From assembly GCF_029543105.1 (NCBI RefSeq), contig NZ_JARQXB010000013.1:1-64000 (forward strand): a stretch of 64,000 nt of DNA, read 5' to 3'. The notes beneath the pieces are model-generated. The model was not told where the DNA came from and did not search any database. It saw only the letters and a list, made by a program, of their open reading frames with translations. Position numbers and translations under genes: made by a program. Source of the stretch: Stenotrophomonas sp. HITSZ_GD. GTDB lineage: Bacteria; Pseudomonadota; Gammaproteobacteria; Xanthomonadales; Xanthomonadaceae. Within the stretch, counting starts at the first letter, position 1, and each line of letters begins with the position of its first letter. Of the stretch, positions 25,358 through 33,879 are shown piece by piece.

Positions 25358-26284
25358 ATGCGGATGATCGCGCGGGCGTGGCGCGGTGTGCTGGTGGCCG
25401 GCTGGCTGGCGCTGGCCGCGCTGCCCGCGTGGGCGCAGGACCTGGCGGCGATCCCGCCGCTCGACTCGCCGGTGGTGGACACCACCGGCACGCTCGATGC
25501 CGCCCAGCGCGACCAGCTGGTGCAGCAGGCCCTGGCCCTGCAGCAACGCAAGGGCAGCCAGTTGCAGGTGCTGATCGTGCCGACCACGCAGCCGGAGGAC
25601 ATCGCGCCCTACACCCAGCGGGTGTATGACCAGTGGAAGCTGGGGCGCAAGGGCGTAGACGACGGTGTGCTGCTGGTGGTCGCCAAGGACGACCGCCGCG
25701 TGCGCATCCAGCCCGGTTACGGCCTGGAAGGCGCCATTCCCGACGCGATCGCCAACCGCATCATCCAGGAGTACATGGTGCCGCGCTTTCGGGCGGGCGA
25801 TTACGCTGGCGGCATCAGCGAAGCCAGCGGCATGTTGGTCAAGCTGATCGACGGCGAACCGCTGCCCGAGCCCGTGGCCGACAACCCCGCCGGCCATGGC
25901 CAACGTTCCGGCGGTGGCTGGCTGGTGGCGCTGGTGGTGGGTTTCGTCGCCGCCAGCATCGCGCGGGGCGTGTTCGCCGCCGCGCCGCGGCCCATCCGTG
26001 CCGTGCTGACCGGCGTGGCTGCCGGCGGCGCCGCGCTGCTGCTCACTTCGCTGTTCTTCGCCAGCGGCCTGGCCGGCCTGATCGGCCTGCTGCTCGGCCT
26101 CAGCTCCGGCACCCCGGGGCGCTTCGTGCGCCAGGGCGGGTGGGGTGGCTGGGGCGGCGGCGGCTTCGGCGGCGGGGGCTTCGGGGGAGGCGGTGGCTTT
26201 GGTGGCGGCGGTGGTTTCGGTGGTGGCGGCTGGGGCGGTGGCGGCGGTTCTTCCGGAGGCGGTGGCGCCTCGGGGAGCTGGTGA
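25358..26284 (+). CDS. TPM-domain protein with glycine-rich tail (YgcG type)
   Basis: Protein of 308 residues: signal peptide 1-28 (LPAWA), TPM domain about 35-165 (VVDTTGTLDAAQRDQL start; VLIVPTTQPEDI; RIQPGYGLEGAIPD), two hydrophobic segments at about 185-250, then a repetitive tail of GGGFGG-like units with Trp and Ser. It is the second gene of a LemA-TPM-TPM set. Plant and bacterial TPM proteins act in photosystem II repair or as phosphatases; the role in heterotrophs is unknown. The gene ends TGATG on the next start. Confidence 0.9.
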   Translation: MRMIARAWRGVLVAGWLALAALPAWAQDLAAIPPLDSPVVDTTGTLDAAQRDQLVQQALALQQRKGSQLQVLIVPTTQPEDIAPYTQRVYDQWKLGRKGVDDGVLLVVAKDDRRVRIQPGYGLEGAIPDAIANRIIQEYMVPRFRAGDYAGGISEASGMLVKLIDGEPLPEPVADNPAGHGQRSGGGWLVALVVGFVAASIARGVFAAAPRPIRAVLTGVAAGGAALLLTSLFFASGLAGLIGLLLGLSSGTPGRFVRQGGWGGWGGGGFGGGGFGGGGGFGGGGGFGGGGWGGGGGSSGGGGASGSW

Positions 26285-26775
26285 TGCGCTGGCTCCGCCA
26301 TCTGTTCGCCCCCTCGGCACGCCGGTTGTTTCCGCCGGCGTCGCTGGACGCCATCACCCGCGCGATCGCCGAGGGCGAGACCCGGCACGCCGGGCAGGTG
26401 ATGTTCGCCGTCGAGGCCGACCTGGGCCTGGGGGCCCTGTGGGCGGGCGTGACGGCGCGCCAGCGTGCCGAGGCGGCCTTCGCCCAGCTGCGCACCTGGG
26501 ATACCCACGCCAACAACGGCGTGCTGGTGTACCTGCTGCTGGCCGACCATGCCATCGAGGTCGTCGCCGATCGCGGCCTGCATGAGCGGGTTTCCCCCGC
26601 GCAGTGGCAGGAAGTGTGCCGGCGCATGCAGGCGCTGCTGCAGGCCGGCGAGCCCGAGCGCGCGGTGATCGGTGCCATCGAGGCGGTGTCGGCGCTGATC
26701 GCCGCGCATTACCCGGCCGTGGCGGGGCAGCCCAACACCGACGAACTGCCGAACCGCCCGCAGGTCCTCGGCTAG
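26284..26775 (+). CDS. TPM-domain protein
   Basis: Protein of 163 residues without signal peptide, carrying a single TPM domain. The segments [13 protein letters not shown] and [27 protein letters not shown] are clear counterparts of the previous protein's domain. It starts at the ATG that overlaps the upstream stop by one nucleotide, showing translational coupling. Probably the cytosolic-face partner in the same complex as the LemA and glycine-tailed TPM proteins. Confidence 0.87.
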   Translation: MRWLRHLFAPSARRLFPPASLDAITRAIAEGETRHAGQVMFAVEADLGLGALWAGVTARQRAEAAFAQLRTWDTHANNGVLVYLLLADHAIEVVADRGLHERVSPAQWQEVCRRMQALLQAGEPERAVIGAIEAVSALIAAHYPAVAGQPNTDELPNRPQVLG

Positions 26776-26821
26776 ACCCGGGCGGTGGCAGAATAGCGGC
26801 TCGTTCCAGACGGGCCGCACC

Positions 26822-27706
26822 GTGATCTATCTCCACCACATCGACCCCATCGCCTTCTCGCTCGGCCCGGTGCAGGTGCACTGGTATGGGTTGATGTACC
26901 TGCTGGCCTTCTTCACTGCCTGGTCGCTGGGCCGGGTGCGCATCCGCGCCGGCCGCCTGCCCGGCGTGGACATGAACGGCTTTTCCGACCTGCTGTTTTA
27001 CGCGATGCTCGGCGTGGTGATCGGCGGGCGCGTGGGCTACATGCTGTTCTACGCCTTCGGCGATTTCATCGCCAACCCGCTGCTGCTGTTCAAGGTGTGG
27101 GAAGGCGGCATGAGCTTCCACGGCGGCCTGCTCGGCGTGCTGGCCGGCAGCTTGTGGTGGGTGCGCCGCCAGCGGCTGCACTTCTTCGACGTCATGGACT
27201 TCATCGCCCCGCTGGTGCCGCTCGGCCTGGGCTTTGGCCGGCTGGGCAACTACATCGGCGGCGAATTGTGGGGCAAGTACACCGGCAGCGACTGGGGCGT
27301 CATCTTCCCGCGCGCCGAGGCCGCGCTGCAGAACCTGCCGTGGGAGCAGGTGCAGGCCCAGTACGCCAGCGGCGCGCTCAACGCGCTCGCGCGCCACCCC
27401 TCGCAGCTGTACGAAGCGTTCCTGGAAGGCGTGGTGATGTTCGCCGTGCTGTGGCTGTACTCGGCCAAGCCGCGCGCGCGCTATGCGGTGTCGGGCCTGT
27501 TCGCGCTGCTGTACGGCGTGTTCCGTTTCCTGATCGAGTTCGTGCGCATGCCCGACAACGGCCTGTACGTCGCCTTCGGCTGGCTGACCCGCGGCCAGAT
27601 CCTCAGCCTGCCGTTGATCGCGCTAGGCCTGTGGCTGCTGTGGCTATCGCGCCGCGCCCCGGTGCTGCAGCCGGCCCCAGTAGTGGCCACGGAGAAGACC
27701 GCATGA
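26822..27706 (+). CDS. lgt: Prolipoprotein diacylglyceryl transferase
   Basis: Inner-membrane enzyme that transfers diacylglycerol from phosphatidylglycerol to the lipobox cysteine of prolipoproteins. The 294 residues and seven transmembrane helices are normal. Conserved [29 protein letters not shown] and the Lgt signature [13 protein letters not shown] are present. The start is GTG at 26822; no ATG fits. Its stop overlaps the thyA start (ATGA). Substrates in this window include the LemA lipoprotein and the Cys-rich lipoprotein at 45642. Confidence 0.95.
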   Translation: MIYLHHIDPIAFSLGPVQVHWYGLMYLLAFFTAWSLGRVRIRAGRLPGVDMNGFSDLLFYAMLGVVIGGRVGYMLFYAFGDFIANPLLLFKVWEGGMSFHGGLLGVLAGSLWWVRRQRLHFFDVMDFIAPLVPLGLGFGRLGNYIGGELWGKYTGSDWGVIFPRAEAALQNLPWEQVQAQYASGALNALARHPSQLYEAFLEGVVMFAVLWLYSAKPRARYAVSGLFALLYGVFRFLIEFVRMPDNGLYVAFGWLTRGQILSLPLIALGLWLLWLSRRAPVLQPAPVVATEKTA

Positions 27707-28497
27707 GGCAGTACCTGGACCTATTGCGGCACGTGCTGGAGCACGGCGCGGAGAAAGCCGACCGTACCGGCACGGGCACGCGCAGCGTGTTTGGCTGGCA
27801 GATGCGCTTCGACCTCAACGAAGGCTTCCCGCTGGTCACCACCAAGAAGCTGCACCTGCGCTCGATCATCCACGAGCTGCTGTGGTTCCTGCAGGGCGAC
27901 ACCAACGTCGCCTACCTGAAGGAGCACAAGGTCAGCATTTGGGACGAGTGGGCCGACGAGCACGGCGAGCTCGGCCCGGTGTATGGCAAGCAATGGCGCC
28001 GCTGGCCGGACGGGAAGGGCGGCCACATCGACCAGATGCAATGGTTGGTGGAGGAGATCAAGCGCAACCCGGACTCGCGCCGGCTGGTGATCAGCGCCTG
28101 GAACGTGGCCGAGCTGCCGCAGATGGCGCTGATGCCGTGCCACAGCCTGTTCCAGTTCTATGTCGTGGACGGCAAGCTCAGCTGCCAGCTCTACCAGCGC
28201 AGCGGCGACATTTTCCTCGGCGTGCCGTTCAACATCGCCAGCTACGCCCTGCTGACCCACATGGTCGCGCAGGCTACTGGACTGGGCGTGGGCGATTTCG
28301 TGCACACGCTGGGCGATGCCCACCTGTATTCGAACCACTACGAACAGGCGCGCGAGCAGCTCACGCGCAGCCCGCGCCCGCTGCCGAAGTTGCGTCTCAA
28401 CCCGGAAGTGACGGATCTGTTCGGTTTCCGCTACGAGGACATCGCCATCGAGGACTACGACCCGCACCCGGCGATCAAGGCGCCGGTGGCGGTCTGA
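27703..28497 (+). CDS. thyA: Thymidylate synthase
   Basis: Converts dUMP and methylene-tetrahydrofolate to dTMP and dihydrofolate. The 264 residues match E. coli ThyA and the nucleophile falls at C146 in [11 protein letters not shown]. The folate-binding C-terminus (AIKAPVAV) and the [16 protein letters not shown] motif are intact. Translationally coupled to lgt upstream (4-nt overlap) and followed after 1 nt by folA, which regenerates tetrahydrofolate. Confidence 0.98.
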   Translation: MRQYLDLLRHVLEHGAEKADRTGTGTRSVFGWQMRFDLNEGFPLVTTKKLHLRSIIHELLWFLQGDTNVAYLKEHKVSIWDEWADEHGELGPVYGKQWRRWPDGKGGHIDQMQWLVEEIKRNPDSRRLVISAWNVAELPQMALMPCHSLFQFYVVDGKLSCQLYQRSGDIFLGVPFNIASYALLTHMVAQATGLGVGDFVHTLGDAHLYSNHYEQAREQLTRSPRPLPKLRLNPEVTDLFGFRYEDIAIEDYDPHPAIKAPVAV

Positions 28498-28498
28498 C

Positions 28499-29014
28499 AT
28501 GGCGACCGCCGGACCGCGCATCAGCCTGGTGGCCGCACTCGACCGCCGCCACGCCATCGGCCGCGACAACGCCCTGGCCTGGCACCTGCCGGACGACCTG
28601 AAGCACTTCAAGGCCCTTACCCTCGGCAAGCCCGTGCTGATGGGCCGGCGCACCGCCGAATCGCTGGGCCGCCCGCTCCCGGGCCGCGCGAACCTGGTGA
28701 TGACGCGAAAGGGCAGCGCCCCGTTCGACGGCATGCGCCCGGTCGCCACCATCGAACAGGCGCTGGCCGTGACCGCCGAACTCGAAGCGGGCGAGCTGTG
28801 CATCATCGGAGGCGGTGAGATCTACCGCGAATGGCTGCCCCTGGCCGACGTGCTGCAACTCACCGAAGTGGACACCGAGATCGAGCGCGCGGACGCTTGG
28901 TTCCCCGAATGGGACAGGCGCCAGTGGCATGAAGTGCAGCGCACACCGCATCCAGCGGACGACCGCCACGCCTTCGCATTCGACTTCGTCGAATACCAGC
29001 GCAAGGGCACCTGA
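28499..29014 (+). CDS. folA: Dihydrofolate reductase
   Basis: NADPH-dependent reduction of dihydrofolate, closing the cycle opened by ThyA. The 171-residue length is typical. Visible motifs are IGRDNALAWHLPDDLKHFK (substrate aspartate near residue 30), VLMGRRTAESLGRPLPGR and the CIIGGGEIYREWLPLAD cofactor motif. The gene starts one base after the thyA stop. Downstream lies a palindromic repeat separating it from convergent apaH. Confidence 0.97.
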   Translation: MATAGPRISLVAALDRRHAIGRDNALAWHLPDDLKHFKALTLGKPVLMGRRTAESLGRPLPGRANLVMTRKGSAPFDGMRPVATIEQALAVTAELEAGELCIIGGGEIYREWLPLADVLQLTEVDTEIERADAWFPEWDRRQWHEVQRTPHPADDRHAFAFDFVEYQRKGT

Positions 29015-29077
29015 CCCGAACGCAGGGCAGAACAGCGCGCGTTGGCCGTTCGACCAGCCGCGTTGACCCATCGGGTG

Positions 29078-29179
29078 ACCGGGGCGCAGGCCTGATCGGG
29101 ACCGTAGGCGACATGGATGTCGCCTACGAGCCTCCATGGATGGATTCACGGCGTGTCCCGATCAGGCCTGCGCCCCGGT
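29078..29179 (+). repeat. Type-I palindromic repeat, copy B
   Basis: Perfect 25-bp inverted arms, 29078-29102 and 29155-29179, enclose a 52-nt core (29103-29154) identical to the core at 51216-51267. The core includes a 12-bp hairpin around a GG loop. The element sits between convergent folA and apaH, where a transcript from either side could fold it as a terminator or 3'-end stabiliser. Confidence 0.9.
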
Positions 29180-29238
29180 CGCCGCGCGGCAAGCATGGAG
29201 CGAAGGGGCATTACCGATACCCCCGCAAACAGCGAGCC

Positions 29239-30207
29239 TCACTCCTGCTCAGCACCCGGCTCGGAAGACCCCGCAGCCTGCGGTTTCTGCCCGCCTTGGC
29301 CTGACGGCCGCCCACCGCGTCGATGCGGATTCTGCCGTTGCCCCTCGCGCGGCGGCCGCGGCGCGCGCGGAATCGGCGGCGGCCCTTCCACCTCGCGCCC
29401 CGGCACCTGCACCACCCGCAGCTCCTCGGTATCCAGCTGCAGCGCGGTCAGCTTCCCGCCCCACACCGCACCCGTATCGATCGCATGCACGCCCTGGGTG
29501 ATGGTCAGCCCCAGCGTGGACCAATGGCCGCACACCACCTTCAGGTCGCGCTCCACCCGGCCCGGCACTTCGAACCACGGGTACAGCCCCTGCGCCTGCG
29601 TCCCCGGCGTGCCTTTCTCTTCGTTGGCGATGCGCCCGCGCGGCGTGCAATACCGCATGCGCGTCAGCAGGTTGATGATCGCCCGGCTGCGGTCGTGGCC
29701 GCTCAAGCCCGGCGACCAGCTCGGCCGGTCGCCGTACATGTTGCGCAGCAGCTTGCGGTATGCACCGCCTTGCAACTGCTGCTCGACCTCGCGCGCATGC
29801 TTCTCGGCCAGCTGTGTCGTCCACTTCGGCGCCAGGCCCGCGTGCACCATCAACCAGCCCAGCTCGCGGTCCGTGTGCAACAGCTTCTGCATGCGCAGCC
29901 AGTCCAGCAGCACGTCGCGGTCCTCGGCCTGCACCACCCGCAGCAGGTCCGGGTTGACCTTGCGCTGCTCCTCCTCGCTGCGCGCACCCACCGCCAGCAA
30001 CGACAGATCATGGTTGCCCAGTACCACCACGCTCTGCTCGCGCAGCGAATGCACCAGGCGCAGCGTCTCCAGCGACTGACCGCCGCGGTTGACCAGGTCG
30101 CCGCAGAACCACAGCCGGTCCACCGCCGGGTCGAAGCGGATCTTCTCCAGCAACCGCTGGGTCACGTCGTAGCAGCCCTGCAGGTCGCCGATCGCCCATA
30201 CGCTCAT
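29239..30207 (-). CDS. apaH: Symmetrical bis(5'-nucleosyl)-tetraphosphatase
   Basis: Hydrolyses diadenosine tetraphosphate to two ADP, limiting the stress nucleotide and Np4A RNA caps. Phosphoesterase motifs GDLQGCYD (start), GDLVNRGG, GNHDLSLL and VCGHWSTLG are present, as is the ApaH-specific MVHAGLAPKW. The 322 residues exceed E. coli ApaH (about 280). The excess is a C-terminal tail of about 45 residues rich in Pro, Arg, Gly and Gln with no recognisable fold. The ATG at 30207 follows apaG by 10 nt in the lptD-apaH operon. Confidence 0.95.
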   Translation of the reverse strand: MSVWAIGDLQGCYDVTQRLLEKIRFDPAVDRLWFCGDLVNRGGQSLETLRLVHSLREQSVVVLGNHDLSLLAVGARSEEEQRKVNPDLLRVVQAEDRDVLLDWLRMQKLLHTDRELGWLMVHAGLAPKWTTQLAEKHAREVEQQLQGGAYRKLLRNMYGDRPSWSPGLSGHDRSRAIINLLTRMRYCTPRGRIANEEKGTPGTQAQGLYPWFEVPGRVERDLKVVCGHWSTLGLTITQGVHAIDTGAVWGGKLTALQLDTEELRVVQVPGREVEGPPPIPRAPRPPREGQRQNPHRRGGRPSGQGGQKPQAAGSSEPGAEQE

Positions 30208-30217
30208 GCCCGGCCCC

Positions 30218-30601
30218 TCAGTGCAGCGTCCGGGGCGTCGCCAGCACGAAGGCGGCGATCGGCGCGGTGAAGGGGGTGCCATCGTCGGCCACCAGCTCGT
30301 AGTGGCCTTGCATCCGGCCGTCCTCGGTATCGATCAGCACGGCCGAGGTGTAGCGGAAATCCTCGCCCGGCCGCAGCCACGGCTGTTCGCCCACCACGCC
30401 TTCGCCATGCACGTGCTCGATGCGCCCGTTGCCGTGGTCGATTTCCCAATGCCGCTTGAGCAGCCGCGCGCCGATGTCGCCGGTGTTGAGGATGCGGATG
30501 TCGTAGGCGAACGCGTAGCGCCCGCGCTCGGCCGCGCTCGGATCGTCGACGAAACGCGGCCTCACCTCGACCTGAACCTGGTAGCGCGGCTGGGTGGACA
30601 T
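30218..30601 (-). CDS. apaG: ApaG (DUF525) protein
   Basis: Protein of 127 residues with the fibronectin-III-like ApaG fold: a start of QVQVEVRPRFVDDPS, then YDIRILNTGDIGARLLKRHWEI and GEQPWLRPGEDFRYTS. ApaG is associated with Mg2+/Co2+ phenotypes and binds nucleotide-like ligands; its biochemical role is unsettled. The ATG at 30601 gives the family-typical N-terminus. Between rsmA and apaH in the conserved operon. Confidence 0.95.
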   Translation of the reverse strand: MSTQPRYQVQVEVRPRFVDDPSAAERGRYAFAYDIRILNTGDIGARLLKRHWEIDHGNGRIEHVHGEGVVGEQPWLRPGEDFRYTSAVLIDTEDGRMQGHYELVADDGTPFTAPIAAFVLATPRTLH

Positions 30602-30635
30602 GGGCCCAGTGTATGCAAAGCGCATCTGCGTCACG

Positions 30636-31448
30636 TCAATCCACCACCACGTTGGCCAGGCGGATGAAATCGGCCACTTCCAGCTGCTCGGCGCGCGCCT
30701 CCGGGCGCACCCCGGCGGCCTCGAAGTGGCGTGCGTCGCACACGCCGTTCAGTGCATTGCGCAGCGTCTTGCGGCGCTGCCCGAACGCGGCGCGCACCAC
30801 GTCGGCAAAGCGCCGGCGGTCGTCGATGCCCACCTGCGACGCCGGCCGCGGCACCAGCCGTGCCACCGCCGAGTCGACCTTCGGCGGCGGCCGGAACGCG
30901 CCCGGCGGCACCACGAACAGCGAGGTCACCTCGCACCAGGCCTGCAGCATCACGCTCAGCCGGCCATACACCTTGCTGCCCGGCGCGGCGGCCATGCGGT
31001 CGACCACCTCCTTCTGCAGCATGAAGTGCATGTCCGCGATGGCCGCGGCGTGGTCCAGCGCATGGAACAGGATGGGCGAGGAGATGTTGTAGGGCAGGTT
31101 GCCGACCAGGCGGATCGGCGTGCCGGCGGCCAGTTCGGTGAAGTCCACCGACAGCACGTCGCGGTGGATGATGGTCAGCGCGCCGACCGGCGCGGCGGCC
31201 TCGGTGAGCGGGGCGATCAGGTCGCGGTCGAACTCGATCACCGTCAGCTCGCCGTGGCGGCGCAGCAGCGGCAAGGTGATGGCGCCCTGGCCGGGGCCGA
31301 TCTCGACCAGGCGCTGGCCCGGTTTCGGGTCCACGGCCTGGACGATGCGGTCGATATAGTGGCGGTCGGCCAGGAAGTGCTGGCCCAGCGACTTCTTCGC
31401 CGGGGCACCGAAGCCGGTGGCCGGCGCGGGGGGAAGCGAACGGTTCAT
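30636..31448 (-). CDS. rsmA: 16S rRNA (adenine1518-N6/adenine1519-N6)-dimethyltransferase
   Basis: KsgA. Dimethylates two adjacent adenosines in helix 45 of 16S rRNA late in 30S assembly. The 270 residues contain KKSLGQHFLAD, the SAM motif VEIGPGQGAIT, the catalytic NLPYNISSPIL and a C-terminal RNA-binding domain with FGQRRKTLRNAL. Located between pdxA and apaG as in other gammaproteobacteria; the 55-nt gap after pdxA is the widest in the operon. Confidence 0.97.
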   Translation of the reverse strand: MNRSLPPAPATGFGAPAKKSLGQHFLADRHYIDRIVQAVDPKPGQRLVEIGPGQGAITLPLLRRHGELTVIEFDRDLIAPLTEAAAPVGALTIIHRDVLSVDFTELAAGTPIRLVGNLPYNISSPILFHALDHAAAIADMHFMLQKEVVDRMAAAPGSKVYGRLSVMLQAWCEVTSLFVVPPGAFRPPPKVDSAVARLVPRPASQVGIDDRRRFADVVRAAFGQRRKTLRNALNGVCDARHFEAAGVRPEARAEQLEVADFIRLANVVVD

Positions 31449-31503
31449 CGGGAAATTCTAGAGGGTAAGGCGTGCCTTGCGCCGGAATTCCGCCGCGATG
31501 GCC

Positions 31504-32493
31504 TCACGCGCCGCGTGCGCGCCGGCGTGCGGCACCCAGCCGCGCGCACAGCGCGGTGGCCGCCTGCAGGCTGGAAGGGTTGGCGATGCCGCGGCCGGCC
31601 AGGTCCAGCGCCGTGCCGTGGTCCACCGCCACGCGCGGGTAGGGCAGGCCCAGGGTGATGTTCACCGCCTGCTCGAAACCGCTGTACTTGAGCACCGGCA
31701 GGCCCTGGTCGTGGTACATCGCTACCACCGCGTCGAAGCCGCGCAGTTTCTGCGGCAGGAAGGCGGTATCGGCCGGCAGCGGGCCGATCAGGTCCATGCC
31801 CCGCGCGCGCAGCGCATCCAGCGCCGGGATCATCACGTCCAGCTCTTCGCGGCCGAGATGGCCGTCCTCGCCGGCGTGCGGGTTCAAGCCGAGCACGGCG
31901 ATGCGCGGCGCCGCCAGGCCGAAGTCGCGCCGCAGGGCCTGCCAGGTGATCTCCAGGCAGCGGACCAGCGCCGGGCCGGTGATCGCATCGGCCACCGCGC
32001 GCAGCGGCAGGTGGGTGGTCACCAGGGCCACGCGCACGATGTCGTTGGCCAGCATCATCACCACCTCGGTGCCGGCCTGCGTGGCCAGCAGCTCGGTGGT
32101 GCCGGTGTAGGCGATGCCGCCTTCGTTGATCACCGCCTTGTGGACGGGCCCGGTAACGATGCCGTCCAGCGCACCGGCCAGGCAGGCGGCCGCGCCCTGG
32201 TGCAGGGCGGCGATCACGGCGGCGGCGTTAGCCGGGTCGGTCTGGCCGGGCCGGGCGGCACGCGCCAGCGGCACGGGCTGCACGGGCAGGTCGCCGGGGC
32301 GTTCGGCCAGGGCGTCGGGCGGAAGCGCGCGGAACGGCAGGCCCAGCGCCACGGCGGCCTGGGCGAGCGTCTGCGGATCGCAGAAGGCGAGCAGCCGGCA
32401 ATCGGTGCGCGGCTGCTGCACGAGCCGGACGCATAGCTCCGGCCCGATGCCCGCCGGCTCGCCCGGTACCAGCGCGAGGGCGGGAAGGGTCAT
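31504..32493 (-). CDS. pdxA: 4-hydroxythreonine-4-phosphate dehydrogenase
   Basis: Fourth step of DXP-dependent pyridoxal phosphate synthesis. The 329 residues show the PdxA start LALVPGEPAGIGPEL, metal-binding histidines in VTTHLPLR and MYHDQGLPVLK, and the C-terminal VAVDHGTALDLAGRG. The ATG at 32493 lies 3 nt after the surA stop, so the two are tightly coupled. Confidence 0.96.
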   Translation of the reverse strand: MTLPALALVPGEPAGIGPELCVRLVQQPRTDCRLLAFCDPQTLAQAAVALGLPFRALPPDALAERPGDLPVQPVPLARAARPGQTDPANAAAVIAALHQGAAACLAGALDGIVTGPVHKAVINEGGIAYTGTTELLATQAGTEVVMMLANDIVRVALVTTHLPLRAVADAITGPALVRCLEITWQALRRDFGLAAPRIAVLGLNPHAGEDGHLGREELDVMIPALDALRARGMDLIGPLPADTAFLPQKLRGFDAVVAMYHDQGLPVLKYSGFEQAVNITLGLPYPRVAVDHGTALDLAGRGIANPSSLQAATALCARLGAARRRARGA

Positions 32494-32496
32494 GGC

Positions 32497-33879
32497 TCAG
32501 TTGCCGGGCGCGGGCGCCGGGGTCGGCGCGGCGGGCGTCGGCTGCGCGCTGGCGTTGTCGTCGGCGCGGTCGCCGGTGCGGAAGCTCACGTAGGCTTCGC
32601 CGCGCATTTCCTGCAGGAAGCGGTTGTACTCGTCTTCCAGCTTGCGGCGGCCGATGGTCTCGCGGACCTGGGCGCGCTGGTTCTCGTTGCCCACGTCGGT
32701 CTCGCGGCGACCCACGAGCTGCACCACGTGCCAGCCGGCCTCGGTGCGGAAGGGCTGCGAGAGGCCGCCGTCATTGAGCGAGGTCACCTGGCGGCCGAAG
32801 TCCGGGCCGAAGGCATCGGCCGGGAACCAGCCCAGGTCGCCGCCCTGGCCACGGCTGTTGGCGTCCTCGGAGGACTCCTTGGCCACGGCCTGGAAGTCGG
32901 CGCCGCCTTCGATGCGGGCGCGCAGGGTGTCGATCTTGGCCTTGGCGGCCGCATCGCTCTGGTTCTCGTTGACGCGCACCAGGATATGGCGGGCGTGGTA
33001 CTCGGTGGCCATCTGCGGGGCGGCGTTGCCACTGCCGCTGCGCACCTCGACCAGCTTCAGCAGCTGGAAGCCGCTGGGGCCGCGCAGCGGGCCGACCACC
33101 TGGCCGGGCTGCATGTCCTTGATGAGCTGGGCAAACGCATTGGGAATCTCGTCGGCCGCGCGCCAGCCCAGGTCGCCGCCTTCCAGCGCGTTGGGGCTGT
33201 CGGAGTAGCGCACCGCGGCGGCGGAGAAATCCAGCTCGCCCTTGTCGATCAGGCTCTTGACGCCGTCGATCTTCTGCTGGCCCGTGGCGATCTGCTCGGC
33301 CGTGGCGCCTTCCGGCAGGCCCACCAGGATGTGGGCCAGGTGGTACTGGGTGCTGCTGCCGTTGTTCTGCTGGGCCATGGCCGCGTCGACCTCGCCCTCG
33401 CTGACCGAGATGCGGCTCTGGGCGAAGCTCTGGCGCAGGCGCTGGACGGTGATTTCCTCGCGCACCGAACGGCGGAAGTCGCCGTAGGTCAGGCCATCGG
33501 CCGCCAGCTTCTGGCGCAGGCCGTCGACGGTGGTGCCGTTCTGCTGGGCGATGCTGGCGATGGCGCGGTTCAACTCGTCGTCGCTGACCTTGATGCCGCT
33601 GCCCTCGGCGCGCGACACCTGCAGCTTGACCAGGACCAGGCGCTCGAGCACCTGGCGCTGCAGCACGTCGGCCGGCGGCAGCTGGTTCTCGCGGCCGTTG
33701 TACTGGGCGCGCACGTTGGCCACGGCGCGGTCCAGCTCGCTCTGCAGGATCACGTCCTCATCGACGATGGCGGCGATGCGGTCCAGCGGCTGGGAGGCGG
33801 CCTGCGCGGCGGCGGGAGACGGAAGGGCACTGGCCACGACCAGCAGCGAAGCGAGGAAAGCAGGAATGAGTCTGGTCAT
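32497..33879 (-). CDS. surA: Periplasmic chaperone / peptidyl-prolyl isomerase SurA
   Basis: Escorts outer-membrane beta-barrel proteins, notably LptD encoded immediately upstream. The 460 residues comprise a signal peptide (about 1-25), a helical N-terminal chaperone domain and two parvulin domains beginning at YHLAHILVGLPEG and YHARHILVRVNEN, each followed by a GGDLGW signature. A short C-terminal part ends in an Ala/Pro-rich tail. The ATG overlaps the lptD stop by 4 nt. The open frame continuing above 33879 is a shadow of lptD. Confidence 0.97.
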   Translation of the reverse strand: MTRLIPAFLASLLVVASALPSPAAAQAASQPLDRIAAIVDEDVILQSELDRAVANVRAQYNGRENQLPPADVLQRQVLERLVLVKLQVSRAEGSGIKVSDDELNRAIASIAQQNGTTVDGLRQKLAADGLTYGDFRRSVREEITVQRLRQSFAQSRISVSEGEVDAAMAQQNNGSSTQYHLAHILVGLPEGATAEQIATGQQKIDGVKSLIDKGELDFSAAAVRYSDSPNALEGGDLGWRAADEIPNAFAQLIKDMQPGQVVGPLRGPSGFQLLKLVEVRSGSGNAAPQMATEYHARHILVRVNENQSDAAAKAKIDTLRARIEGGADFQAVAKESSEDANSRGQGGDLGWFPADAFGPDFGRQVTSLNDGGLSQPFRTEAGWHVVQLVGRRETDVGNENQRAQVRETIGRRKLEDEYNRFLQEMRGEAYVSFRTGDRADDNASAQPTPAAPTPAPAPGN

